Source of the DNA: Rikenellaceae bacterium DTU049
GTDB lineage: Bacteria; Bacteroidota; Bacteroidia; Bacteroidales; DTU049
Length of the DNA: 39,701 nucleotides
Direction: 5' to 3'
Assembly (NCBI GenBank): GCA_001513285.1
Contig: LFTI01000102.1
Coordinates: 1 to 39,701 of the forward strand
The first letter of the stretch is position 1, and the number at the start of each line of letters is the position of its first letter. Position numbers and translations under genes: made by a program. Under the pieces are notes generated by a model. That model made no database searches. It was given only the letters and a program-made list of their open reading frames with translations, and had not been told where the DNA came from. Of this stretch, positions 1-9,977 are shown piece after piece.

Positions 1-267
1 TTCTACATAGAAGGTTATGAACAAAGACAAAAAGAAGGCTTACCACAAAAACAATTATCTAAAGAATTTGTTCGCCAGTGGCTTATGGATCAAGGATTCT
101 CTGGACAAGATAATCAAAAAGCTCCTATCATGCCACCAGAGATTATTCAAGAAGTTTCTCATAGATATATTGAACTATACGAAATGCTGACAGGTAAAGT
201 CTTTCAACCTATTAATTATAATAATTTGGAAGACGAAATGCAAAAAAATATTTTGAAGTATTTATAA
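1..267 (+). CDS. purC: Phosphoribosylaminoimidazole-succinocarboxamide synthase, C-terminal part (5' truncated by window edge)
   Basis: Frame 1 reads FYIEGYEQRQKEGLPQKQLSKEFVRQWLMDQGFSGQDNQKAPIMPPEIIQEVSHRYIELYEMLTGKVF; SKEFVRQWL...SHRYIELYEMLTG matches the PurC C-terminus. Confidence 0.85.
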   Translation, partial: FYIEGYEQRQKEGLPQKQLSKEFVRQWLMDQGFSGQDNQKAPIMPPEIIQEVSHRYIELYEMLTGKVFQPINYNNLEDEMQKNILKYL

Positions 268-438
268 AAGATAGTTCTCTAAAATTATCTTTATTGAGAT
301 AGGCGTTTAGATAATAAAGTCTTTTCAGCTTTTTATATTAAAAGAATACCTTTAAAATAATTATTGATCTATAGCAAATTCGTATTGGGAAATGATTTGT
401 AATGAAACAAACATGCCGTGTAGGATAGAAACGATTTT

Positions 439-466
439 GTAGGGGTTTAAAATTTTAAACCCCTAC
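439..466. terminator. Perfect 28-bp palindrome at the pepC stop codon, likely terminator
   Basis: gtaggggtttaaaa|ttttaaacccctac, 14-bp arms with no spacer, reaching the minus-strand stop codon at 466. Confidence 0.6.
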
Positions 467-1848
467 TATTCATCCATTCTGTACATTGGATCCCAACTAG
501 GCAAAAGTATTGGTTTTTGTTCTAACAATTTTAAAGTTTCAGCAGGGAAATATTTTTTATTGACAACTAATCTAAAAAGATATTCATCCATCCATTTATC
601 AGTCATTATTAATTTACCATTATATCCCGCATTACCCCAGCTATTTTCTATTAACCAGCGAATAGGTTCATCATTAGCATCAGTATCTACACCAATTATG
701 TTCATACCATGAGAAGATCCACTAGCAAAGGTTAATATTCTTTGTTTTTTATCCATTCTGAAAGGCATATTAAATAAAGTGTCGTACATATAATTATTTA
801 CATCTAATAGACCTATATCATTATTTAATTGTTTACCTACATCACATGAGAAATACATTGGCATGGAATCTTTAAGAGATTTTAAAGCTAATGCTTTTAT
901 TTCGTTCATAGGTAGATTGAGATATTTCCAATTTATACCTTCTACCATATTCCTATCATATTCTATCTCATAAACCTTATAATACGGTCTAGTAGGGTCA
1001 TTCATAAGCATGACAAAATCATCGAAATTTATTTCTATTATTTCTTTATAAAAGCTCATAGGAGTATATGTTTTCATATCAGTAGGTTTATTACTTTTAT
1101 CAACAAATCTATAAGAAAATGTTGTAGGAGGCTCACCAAAAGCATAGACTAGGATGCGATAGATTTCACTTAAAGCTTCTAATTTCATTTTTTGTAGATC
1201 TACTTTTTTATTATTATTGTATGCTTCTCTCATCATAATGCCATGTTCTCGTAGTTTAGTAGCTAAAATTGATGAAATCTCACTCGTATTATTACTATGA
1301 TATGTTTCTGGCATAACCTCTGCTGGTACCAGTCCATATTTATTTACTAAATTTACAAAACTAGACCATACACCACCATCACCTATAGGATTTTTGAACC
1401 ACCACTCTACTTGTCTATCGTCCATAGGCTTATCTATTGTAGTGATTATTCCCTGTAAAAATAAATTAGCTTTTTCTAATTGATCATAAAAAAACAAATA
1501 AGCATAAGAAAATTCGAAATTTGATAAATTATATTTTTGAATTACAAAAGGACGAATAGTATTCATACTTGCAAACATCCAGCATCTACCAGAGCGTTTT
1601 TGATCAGTTGGCTTTCCTGTTTGTATTTGATATTTGAAATATGGGTCTGGCTGACTACGTAATTGTGGATTTAAGGACAATTTTTTAATTGAATTTTCTA
1701 CTATAGCTGATTGAATGCCAGGATGAAATTCTTTATAAGCATTTTCTTTTATTTTGGCTAATTCTACATTTGTTATAGTATTTTGTGCCCATAAATTTAT
1801 TAATGAAATTAGAAAAAATAAACAAAAAATTATTGATTTGGATTTCAT
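466..1848 (-). CDS. pepC: Secreted C1-family aminopeptidase C / bleomycin hydrolase-like peptidase
   Basis: Signal peptide; Cys motif QKRSGRCWMFASMN, His motif HGMNIIGVD, Asn motif WLIENSWG. Confidence 0.88.
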   Translation of the reverse strand: MKSKSIIFCLFFLISLINLWAQNTITNVELAKIKENAYKEFHPGIQSAIVENSIKKLSLNPQLRSQPDPYFKYQIQTGKPTDQKRSGRCWMFASMNTIRPFVIQKYNLSNFEFSYAYLFFYDQLEKANLFLQGIITTIDKPMDDRQVEWWFKNPIGDGGVWSSFVNLVNKYGLVPAEVMPETYHSNNTSEISSILATKLREHGIMMREAYNNNKKVDLQKMKLEALSEIYRILVYAFGEPPTTFSYRFVDKSNKPTDMKTYTPMSFYKEIIEINFDDFVMLMNDPTRPYYKVYEIEYDRNMVEGINWKYLNLPMNEIKALALKSLKDSMPMYFSCDVGKQLNNDIGLLDVNNYMYDTLFNMPFRMDKKQRILTFASGSSHGMNIIGVDTDANDEPIRWLIENSWGNAGYNGKLIMTDKWMDEYLFRLVVNKKYFPAETLKLLEQKPILLPSWDPMYRMDE

Positions 1849-1979
1849 AATTTATTTTTTAGCAAAGATAAAAAGTTTTTTTTGATTTCAGAAAATGAAA
1901 AGACTTAATTTCATAAAAAGTTTAAATATATAATTTATTCAAAAATATTCATTAATTTTACATAGTAAAATATTGTTTT

Positions 1980-2117
1980 ATGATTATCGCCTTGAAGTTA
2001 TACACCGAGACCAACTACAAGTATTTCAGGGCGAGATACTATGATTTAGATATAGATTACACGAATTACTTAAAAAAACGCTTTGTCAAATCCGCATTGG
2101 GAAATATTCCTTTATGA
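1980..2117 (+). pseudogene. Possible Rhs/YD-repeat core remnant
   Basis: Short [61 protein letters not shown] resembles the Rhs core motif ETGLYYFRARYYDP; no surrounding Rhs sequence. Confidence 0.35.
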
Positions 2118-3374
2118 GCCGAAATCATCAAAAGCTATATTCTCTGGAGGTACACCTAAGCTATCTAAGAGGTTTAGTACAGCATTTAGCATAGCTGGAG
2201 GACCACAGATATAATATTCACATTCTTCTGGTTCAGGATGATCTTTTAAATAATTTTCATATAAAACCTGGTGAATAAAACCAACAGAACCGTTCCAATT
2301 ATCTTCAGGTTTTGGTTCAGATAGAGCAACAACAAATTTGAAATTAGGATTTTCGGCTTCTAATTGTTTATATTGATCTACATAAAATAGTTCTCTCAGA
2401 GAGCGACCTCCATACCAAAAAGATACTTTACGCTGAGTATGTAAGGTTTTAAAAAGATGAAAAATATGACTTCGCATAGGAGCCATACCTGCACCACCAC
2501 CAATAAATATCATTTCTTTATTAGTATCTTTTAAATGAAATTCTCCATAAGGTCCAGATATTTTAACTTTATCACCTGGTTTTAATGAAAAAATATAGCT
2601 AGAGCAAATGCCAGGAGGAACATTCATAAATTTATTCTTTTTTTTATCCCATGGTGGAGTAGCTATACGAACGTTAAGAATTACAATATCGTTTTCTGCA
2701 GGATAATTAGCCATAGAGTATGCTCTGAAAGTGCTTTCTTTATTTATCAATTTCAAATTCCATACACCTAGTTTATCCCATTCATCTCTAAATTCATCCT
2801 CAACATAAATATCTTTGGAGTAATCTATATTAAGATTTTCAGGCACATAAATTTGAATATATTCCCCGCTTTTAAAGTTTAATATTTCACCATCTGGTAA
2901 TTTCAGGACTAATTCTTTTATAAAAGTAGCCACATTTTTATTGGATACGACTTCACATTCCCATTGTTTAACACCTAGGACACTCTCTGGCACTTTAATT
3001 TCTAAATTTTCTTTTACTTTTACTTGACAGCCTAGTCGCCACTTATCTAAGATTTGTCTTCTATTAAAAAAACCTAATTCTGTAGGTAAAATACTTCCAC
3101 CACCATTTAAAACTTGCACTTTACATAGTCCACAGGTGCCACCACCACCACAAGCTGAAGGCAAAAAAATGGAATTATTAGATAAAGTCATTAATAAATT
3201 ATTTCCAGGTTCAGTAATGATTTCCTTTTCTCCATTAATATTTATTGTAACAGTTCCTTTAGGAGTGAGTTTACTTTTAGCAAAAAGCAAACCTATTACT
3301 AATAAAATTATAATAATACCAAAAACAAGGAAACTAATTAATATATAATTGAATAAAGACATTAAGACTATCAT
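2112..3374 (-). CDS. nqrF: Na+-translocating NADH:quinone oxidoreductase subunit F
   Basis: N-terminal TM helix, 2Fe-2S ferredoxin motif [16 protein letters not shown] reductase domain ([31 protein letters not shown]). Confidence 0.93.
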   Translation of the reverse strand: MIVLMSLFNYILISFLVFGIIIILLVIGLLFAKSKLTPKGTVTININGEKEIITEPGNNLLMTLSNNSIFLPSACGGGGTCGLCKVQVLNGGGSILPTELGFFNRRQILDKWRLGCQVKVKENLEIKVPESVLGVKQWECEVVSNKNVATFIKELVLKLPDGEILNFKSGEYIQIYVPENLNIDYSKDIYVEDEFRDEWDKLGVWNLKLINKESTFRAYSMANYPAENDIVILNVRIATPPWDKKKNKFMNVPPGICSSYIFSLKPGDKVKISGPYGEFHLKDTNKEMIFIGGGAGMAPMRSHIFHLFKTLHTQRKVSFWYGGRSLRELFYVDQYKQLEAENPNFKFVVALSEPKPEDNWNGSVGFIHQVLYENYLKDHPEPEECEYYICGPPAMLNAVLNLLDSLGVPPENIAFDDFGS

Positions 3375-3387
3375 AAATAATGAATTT

Positions 3388-4005
3388 TTAAATTGTGATG
3401 CCTAAAAAACTCATAAAAGCTATTGACATTAAGCCAGTAATAATGAAAGCTATACCTGCACCCTGTAATGGTTTTGGTATATTGCTATAAGATAATTTTT
3501 CTCGAATAGCTGCAATAGAAATAATAGCTAACCACCAACCAATGCCGCTACCAAAAGCAAAGAAGAAACTTTCACCAAAAGTTTGTAAACCCCTCTCTTG
3601 CATAAATAATGATGCTCCCATAATTGCACAGTTTACAGCTATTAATGGTAAAAATATGCCCAAAGAGTTATATAGTGAAGGTGAAAATTTCTCAATTACC
3701 ATCTCCACTAATTGTACAATGGCAGCAATGACAGCTATAAAAATTATAAAACTTAAAAATCCAAGGTCTACATTGGCAAAAGCAGGACTAATAAAAGATA
3801 AAGCTCCTGGCGATAAAAGATATTTATTAATTAAAAAATTGACTGGTACAGTAATAATTAATACAAAAATGACTGCTAACCCTAATCCATTACTAGTTTT
3901 AACTGTTTTGGAAACTGCTAAATATGAGCACATACCCAGAAAATAAGCAAATATCATATTATCTATGAAAATGCTTCTAACAAATATATTAATTAAGTCT
4001 TGCAT
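3388..4005 (-). CDS. nqrE: Na+-translocating NADH:quinone oxidoreductase subunit E
   Basis: Multi-TM protein, NqrE-type order directly upstream of nqr[29 protein letters not shown]. Confidence 0.92.
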   Translation of the reverse strand: MQDLINIFVRSIFIDNMIFAYFLGMCSYLAVSKTVKTSNGLGLAVIFVLIITVPVNFLINKYLLSPGALSFISPAFANVDLGFLSFIIFIAVIAAIVQLVEMVIEKFSPSLYNSLGIFLPLIAVNCAIMGASLFMQERGLQTFGESFFFAFGSGIGWWLAIISIAAIREKLSYSNIPKPLQGAGIAFIITGLMSIAFMSFLGITI

Positions 4006-4011
4006 ATACTC

Positions 4012-4668
4012 TTAATTTTTGTCAATTAATTCTTTATTAAAACTTCTATGAATCCAGATTATCACACCTATTAATATTAAAGCCATAGGAGGTAAAATCA
4101 TTAGTCCATTATTTACATATCCTACATTATATAATGCTTGAGGTATAATGTGATAGCCTAATAGAGTACCACTACCGAGAAGTTCTCTAACAAAAGCAAC
4201 TATAATTAAAATCAATCCGTAGCCTGCACCGTTACCTATTCCGTCTAAAAATGAAGCCCAGGGACTATTATTACTTGCAAAAGCTTCTAATCTACCCATT
4301 ATCATACAATTAGTAATTATTAAACCTACAAATACAGATAACTGTTTACTCACATCATAAACAAAAGCTTTTAATATTTGATCAACTAATATAACTAAAA
4401 ATGACACAATGACTAATTGTACAATAATCCTAATACTAGGTGGGACAGTTTTTCTAATTAGTGAATAAATAAGATTAGATAATGCAACAACAACAGTAAC
4501 TGATATTGCCATTACAATTGCTGGTTCTAACTTAGCAGTTACAGCCAATGCACTACATATTCCTAAAATCAGTACTATTACAGGATTATTATTACTTAAA
4601 GGATCAGTTAAAGGTTTTAAATTCGTTTTAGAAAATATTGATTCTCTAACTGGTTTATTTTCATCCAT
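4012..4668 (-). CDS. nqrD: Na+-translocating NADH:quinone oxidoreductase subunit D
   Basis: Multi-TM protein; [33 protein letters not shown]; upstream of nqrE. Confidence 0.92.
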   Translation of the reverse strand: MDENKPVRESIFSKTNLKPLTDPLSNNNPVIVLILGICSALAVTAKLEPAIVMAISVTVVVALSNLIYSLIRKTVPPSIRIIVQLVIVSFLVILVDQILKAFVYDVSKQLSVFVGLIITNCMIMGRLEAFASNNSPWASFLDGIGNGAGYGLILIIVAFVRELLGSGTLLGYHIIPQALYNVGYVNNGLMILPPMALILIGVIIWIHRSFNKELIDKN

Positions 4669-4930
4669 AATTATGCAGATTAAAAATTTTATTGCAAAAA
4701 TATAATTTTATTATTTTTTTAAAAAAATTTTTACAAGTAATCATTGTAATATTATTCCAAAATATAGATTGAATGAGCTTTTTACAGGAAAAATGATATT
4801 TAACATCTTTTTTTTAATTTGATATATTTGCAGTGTAGATTTTAAATTTTATATTATAAATCTCTGATTAAATCATCAGTTTTAAATATTTTGAAATTAT
4901 CTAATTAAAATTAAATTTCTCGTATTTATT

Positions 4931-4942
4931 TTTTAAATTTGC
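4931..4942 (+). promoter_or_regulatory. Bacteroidota-type -7 element for purF
   Basis: TTTTAAATTTGC 10 nt before the ATG; matches TAnnTTTGC. Confidence 0.5.
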
Positions 4943-4952
4943 AAAAAAATAA

Positions 4953-6869
4953 ATGAGTGAATTTATAGCTCATGAGTGTGGTATAGTACTCCTACGCTTA
5001 TTAAAACCATTAGAATATTACATAGAAAAATATAATTGTGCTTATCATGGACTAGATATGCTATATTTATTGATGGAAAAGCAACATAATAGAGGACAAG
5101 ATGGTGCAGGAGTAGTATCTGTAAAATTGGATGTAAATCCAGGATATAAATATTTAGATAGAATCAGATCTAATGTAGATTCACCAATAATAGACATTTT
5201 TCAAAAAATATATCGACCATTACGAACTTTGGAGTCAAACAATTCACCATTATTGTATGATGGAAAATATCTAAAACAAGATATCCCTTTTATTAGTGAG
5301 TTGTATCTTGGACATTTGCGATACGGTACCTATGGTAAATATCAGATCGAATATGTACATCCACATTTGCGACAGAGCAACTGGCGTACACGTACTTTAG
5401 CTTTAGCAGGTAACTTCAATCTAACTAATTCGAAGCAATTATTTCAAGATTTAATCAATTATGGGCAGCATCCTATCGAGACTTCAGACACAGTAACTGT
5501 ATTAGAAAAATTGGGATACTATTTAGATGAGATGAATAATGATTTATATGAAAAATATAAAGCAGAGGGATATACTAAAGCTGAGATCTCACCGATGATA
5601 GCAGATAATTTAGATATAGCCTCTATTGTGAGAAAAGCAACACTAAATTTTGATGGTGGTTATGTGATGGCTGGAGTTTTAGGACACGGAGATTCGTTTG
5701 TGTTTCGCGATCCACGAGGTATTAGACCAGCATATTATTATATGAATGATGAATTTTTTGTAGTTACTTCTGAAAGACCTCCTATACAAACTGCTTTTAA
5801 TGCTAAAACAGATGATATAAAAGAAATGCCTGCTGGACATGTATTAATATTAAAAAAGAATGCAGAACTCTCAATAGTCCCCTATATAGAGCACATACCT
5901 GAAAAAAAATCTTGCAGCTTCGAACATATATATTTCAGCCGTGGAACAGACAGAGACATTTATAAAGAAAGAAAAATGCTTGGAGCAATGTTGGCAGAAC
6001 CTATACTCCAAGCTATTGACAATGATATTGAAAATACAGTTTTTACTTATATACCCAATACATCTACAGTTGCTTTTTTAGGATTATATGCTGAAATAGA
6101 AAAATGGTTAGATTCACAAAAAAAGGAAAAAATATTAAATTTAATTAATACTGATAAAAACATTACAGATAAGGATTTACGTGATATTTTAAATTCTCAT
6201 GCACGCGCAGATACTTTAGTAGTAAAAGATCTAAAACATCGTACTTTTATAACAAAAGAATCTAAACGTAACGGTTTAGCTAGTCATGTGTATGACGTTA
6301 CTTATGGAGTGGTAAGGCCAAATATTGATAGAGTTGTAGCAATAGATGATAGTATAGTACGTGGCACTACTTTGCAAAAAAGTATTATCACTATGCTTAA
6401 TAGATTAGAACCTAAAGAAATAATAATAGCTTCTACAGCTCCTCAGATTAGATACCCAGATTGCTATGGAATAGACATGGCAAAGTTAGAGGAATTTATT
6501 GCTTTTCAAGCTGCTATCGCACTACTCAAAGAACGCCATCAAGATAAATTGATAAAATATGTTTATGATAAATGCAAAGAACAAGATTCTTTACCTGATG
6601 ATAAATTAGAAAATTATGTTTCATTGATTTATAAACCTTTTACTGATGATGAAATAACACGGAAAATCGAAGAATTAGTTACCCCGCTTGGAAATAAAAC
6701 TAAATTAACAATTATCTTTCAATCTCTCGAAGGCCTTCATAAAGTCTTGGTAGATAATAAAGGAGACTGGTATTTTACTGGCGATTTCCCTACCATCGGA
6801 GGATATAGAGTCATTAATAATGCATTTATTAATTACTACGAAGGTAAAGATCAGAGAGCTTATTTTTAG
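4953..6869 (+). CDS. purF: Amidophosphoribosyltransferase-like class II glutamine amidotransferase (638 aa)
   Basis: ECGIVLLRL nucleophile Cys after a short propeptide, EKQHNRGQDGAGVV, FRDPRGIRPAYYY, PRTase motif VVAIDDSIVRGTT; longer than canonical PurF. Confidence 0.85.
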   Translation: MSEFIAHECGIVLLRLLKPLEYYIEKYNCAYHGLDMLYLLMEKQHNRGQDGAGVVSVKLDVNPGYKYLDRIRSNVDSPIIDIFQKIYRPLRTLESNNSPLLYDGKYLKQDIPFISELYLGHLRYGTYGKYQIEYVHPHLRQSNWRTRTLALAGNFNLTNSKQLFQDLINYGQHPIETSDTVTVLEKLGYYLDEMNNDLYEKYKAEGYTKAEISPMIADNLDIASIVRKATLNFDGGYVMAGVLGHGDSFVFRDPRGIRPAYYYMNDEFFVVTSERPPIQTAFNAKTDDIKEMPAGHVLILKKNAELSIVPYIEHIPEKKSCSFEHIYFSRGTDRDIYKERKMLGAMLAEPILQAIDNDIENTVFTYIPNTSTVAFLGLYAEIEKWLDSQKKEKILNLINTDKNITDKDLRDILNSHARADTLVVKDLKHRTFITKESKRNGLASHVYDVTYGVVRPNIDRVVAIDDSIVRGTTLQKSIITMLNRLEPKEIIIASTAPQIRYPDCYGIDMAKLEEFIAFQAAIALLKERHQDKLIKYVYDKCKEQDSLPDDKLENYVSLIYKPFTDDEITRKIEELVTPLGNKTKLTIIFQSLEGLHKVLVDNKGDWYFTGDFPTIGGYRVINNAFINYYEGKDQRAYF

Positions 6870-6911
6870 TAGATCATTTTTTTAAAAAGAGTATTTCTAA
6901 ATAAAAAACTG

Positions 6912-8201
6912 ATGATATTTGCTGAAGCTGAAAAATATATTATGGAGCAGCTGCCAATGTATGAAAGACAAGGTATTGCTGGTTATCAAGGTGGCTTAGA
7001 AAAAACATTATTGCTACTTGAAAAATTTAATAATCCACATTATAAATTTCCTTCTATCCATATTGCTGGTACTAATGGTAAAGGTAGTGTGAGTAGCATG
7101 ATAGCTTCGATATTACAAGAAGCTGGTTATAAAGTTGGTCTATATACTTCACCACATTTAAAAACTATGCGTGAGAGAATAAAAATAAATGGACAAATGA
7201 TACCAGCACACTGGATAACTAATTTCACAAAAAAAAATTTACATTTAATAGAACAAATAAAACCTAGTTTTTTTGAAATAAATACTGTAATGGCTTTTTG
7301 CTATTTCGCAGAATCAGATATAGATATAGCTATTCTAGAAACTGGACTAGGAGGCAGATTAGATGCTACAAACGTTGTTACACCATTAGTATCAATAATT
7401 ACAAGTATTTCTTTTGATCATATGAAATTGCTGGGGGAAACATTACAAAAAATTACAGCAGAAAAAGCTGGAATTATTAAACCTAATGTACCTTGCGTAA
7501 TAGGAGAGAAGAATTTAGAAACAATGCCAGTTTTTACGCAATATGCTAAAAAAAATAACGCTCCTATTACTTTTGCTACAGATAAATTTGTTACTAAAAA
7601 ATTTTATCAATCTCTAATACCTCCTATTTTAAAGGTAGAATTAAATGATGAAAATAAAAATATATATAAACTCACATCTCCATTAGTAGGCAAAGTACAA
7701 ATAGAAAATATGAAAACAGTACTATGCACTATAGAAATTTTAAAATCTTACAAATATAAAATTAACTATAATCACATCAAAAAAGGTTTTATAAAGATAA
7801 ATAAAAATACTGGTCTATTTGGTAGATGGAGCTATGTACCAAACGATGTTCCGATAATAATGGATATAGGGCATAATGTAGGTGCTGTAAGTAATCTAGT
7901 AGATTTGCTAAACGATGTCAAAAAAGAAAGATTGCATATTGTATGGGGAATGATGGCAGATAAAGATGTAGAAGGTATATTAAAATTACTACCCTCAGAT
8001 GCTCAATATTATTTTTGTAGTCCACATGTACCGAGAGCTCTAGATTTAAGAATTTTATTAGAAAAAGCTAAGAACTTAAATTTAAATGGGAAAGCCTATA
8101 AATCTGTTAGAAGGGCACTGTATGAAGCAAAAACACATGCAAATAGTAAAGATTTAATATTTGTAGGGGGTAGTGCATTTGTAGTAGCAGAAGCGATGTG
8201 A
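6912..8201 (+). CDS. folC: Folylpolyglutamate synthase / dihydrofolate synthase
   Basis: HIAGTNGKGSVSSM P-loop, LETGLGGRLDATNVV, SFDHMKLLGETLQKITAEKAGI. Confidence 0.93.
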   Translation: MIFAEAEKYIMEQLPMYERQGIAGYQGGLEKTLLLLEKFNNPHYKFPSIHIAGTNGKGSVSSMIASILQEAGYKVGLYTSPHLKTMRERIKINGQMIPAHWITNFTKKNLHLIEQIKPSFFEINTVMAFCYFAESDIDIAILETGLGGRLDATNVVTPLVSIITSISFDHMKLLGETLQKITAEKAGIIKPNVPCVIGEKNLETMPVFTQYAKKNNAPITFATDKFVTKKFYQSLIPPILKVELNDENKNIYKLTSPLVGKVQIENMKTVLCTIEILKSYKYKINYNHIKKGFIKINKNTGLFGRWSYVPNDVPIIMDIGHNVGAVSNLVDLLNDVKKERLHIVWGMMADKDVEGILKLLPSDAQYYFCSPHVPRALDLRILLEKAKNLNLNGKAYKSVRRALYEAKTHANSKDLIFVGGSAFVVAEAM

Positions 8202-8283
8202 AATGAAATGGGGTAGAGGGAAGAGGTAGTAAATAAATTTTTTATGTTGTCAAAAATCAAGTTTTTTGTATAATAAAAATTCA

Positions 8284-8292
8284 TATATTTGC
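8284..8292 (+). promoter_or_regulatory. -7 element upstream of the IS1595-like gene
   Basis: TATATTTGC, 15 nt before the likely ATG at 8308. Confidence 0.45.
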
Positions 8293-8307
8293 AAAAAATT
8301 TATTGTT

Positions 8308-9315
8308 ATGGATAAAATATTTGAAAACCCAACTAAAATATTTACCCTTACTAAAGAAGGTACACGCGAGTTCTACGACAATCTTTATGATAAAATGGTT
8401 GAAGAAGGCAAAGATGTCGTCGATTATCAAAAAATCAAAGCAATGGCTACAGGTCTACTTTGTCCAGAATGCAATAGCAGCCATGTAATTAAAAACGGTT
8501 TGCAAAGTGGAGTTCAAAATTACCGTTGCAAAAACTGTGGAAGACAATTCAGAGTTACCACTGGCACATTTATGTATGGGGTTCATGAAAAGGGCAAAAT
8601 GCTCGAATATATTAAATGTATGAGTGCAGGCATGAGCTTGAGAGAGTGTGCAAGAATTGTCAATATTAGTCTCACAACGAGTTTCTTTTGGCGTCACAGA
8701 ATACTATGTGCTTTGGATTCTTTTGAAGATAATGTTAATTTCTTTGGAATAGTAGAATTAGAGGAACTTCTAATGAACTATTCAGAAAAAGGTAAAAAGA
8801 AACGAGACAAGAAAGAATTAAAAAAGCTAAAGAAAAAGAAGCCAGATAAAGTAGCAATATTAGCAGCCACAGATAGAAGTGGAAATATTTTGTTCAAAAA
8901 ATTAGAAGATAAAAGAGTGCAAGCCGAGCATGTATCAGAATTCCTAAAATCACGTATATCCAAGGATTCTGTGGTATGTGGTAGTAATAAAAAAGCTTTC
9001 AAAACTGTTAATGCAGAACATATAAAACACAAAGAAATAACTAATAAAAATAAGATGAAGAGAGGAATATACAGTGTATCAAATGTTCATAAGAAGATAA
9101 CAGATTTTGTGGGCTGGATATATTATAAGTTTCGTGGTGTTGCAACTAAATATTTAACAAACTACATAATGTGGTTTGTTATTAAGGGGAAGTATCTGGC
9201 GGATAAGATTATAGAAGACACTGGGAGGTTGCTGAATTTGGCGGCGTCGGATAGGCGGGCATGGGAGCGGTACAGTGATCTGATGTATCAAACATATTTA
9301 ATATATAACATTTAA
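8308..9315 (+). CDS. IS1595-like (ISXO2-like) transposase-derived protein, catalytic residues apparently altered; start at 8308 preferred over 8266
   Basis: N-terminal zinc ribbon CPECNSSHVIKNG...YRCKNCGRQF, HTH-like GMSLRECARIVNIS, SFFWRHRIL, RGVATKYLTNYIMWF; motifs VELEELL and VCGSNKKAFK replace expected VEADE and CSDGxxxY. Confidence 0.8.
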   Translation: MDKIFENPTKIFTLTKEGTREFYDNLYDKMVEEGKDVVDYQKIKAMATGLLCPECNSSHVIKNGLQSGVQNYRCKNCGRQFRVTTGTFMYGVHEKGKMLEYIKCMSAGMSLRECARIVNISLTTSFFWRHRILCALDSFEDNVNFFGIVELEELLMNYSEKGKKKRDKKELKKLKKKKPDKVAILAATDRSGNILFKKLEDKRVQAEHVSEFLKSRISKDSVVCGSNKKAFKTVNAEHIKHKEITNKNKMKRGIYSVSNVHKKITDFVGWIYYKFRGVATKYLTNYIMWFVIKGKYLADKIIEDTGRLLNLAASDRRAWERYSDLMYQTYLIYNI

Positions 9316-9469
9316 AAAATTATTTTACCTATCTCCATTTAAAATTTGTCTTATTTCTTTCTCATTTTACTACTTATTAATTTTGCCAATACTTTGCAAC
9401 TCAAATATTTTTTAAATATAAAATTTAATTATTATTTTTTTAATATCTTTGTAAAAAAAATTAATAATT

Positions 9470-9958
9470 ATGGGAAAGAAATTTATTAGCTTTTTTTTAA
9501 TGGCTACAATATTATTAGCTTTGCCTTCGTGTAAAAAAATTAATACAAATAAAGTAATTGAATTCAATAACAAATTAGTTGATGATCAACAAACAGTTTT
9601 GCAGCATGAGGCTAAGTTGTATTTTGCTATTTATGAAAGTAAACCCACAGATACATTGAGAATACTTTTACGTGAATATCAAACTGTGTTAGATACAATT
9701 ATTAAAAAGTATGAAAAACCATTTAAGGTAGAGGATACATTTAGACAAGGAGCTCTTGAACTTTTTAGAGTTTATAATGATATAGCTAAAAATACTTATC
9801 CACAATTAATATCTTTATTAGATAGTGCAAATGAAGGCGCAGCAATTGAAAGTCAAAAGATAATTGATTTAATGATGATGATTGATAGCACAGAGGATAT
9901 GTCAAATAAAAAATTATTAAATTTACAGCAATATGTAATGGATAAATATAAAATTTAA
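9470..9958 (+). CDS. Hypothetical lipoprotein
   Basis: Signal peptide with lipobox LALPSC; -7-like TATCTTTGT upstream. Confidence 0.7.
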   Translation: MGKKFISFFLMATILLALPSCKKINTNKVIEFNNKLVDDQQTVLQHEAKLYFAIYESKPTDTLRILLREYQTVLDTIIKKYEKPFKVEDTFRQGALELFRVYNDIAKNTYPQLISLLDSANEGAAIESQKIIDLMMMIDSTEDMSNKKLLNLQQYVMDKYKI

Positions 9959-9977
9959 GTTTTTAAAAATGTGAAAT

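Noticed and set aside
3136-3946. Plus-strand ORFs opposite nqrF and nqrE (70 and 134 aa)
   Set aside because: Antisense to strongly recognisable nqr genes; low-complexity shadow translations.
8455-9032. Minus-strand ORFs inside the IS1595-like gene
   Set aside because: Shadow ORFs of a well-supported coding frame with no recognisable motif.
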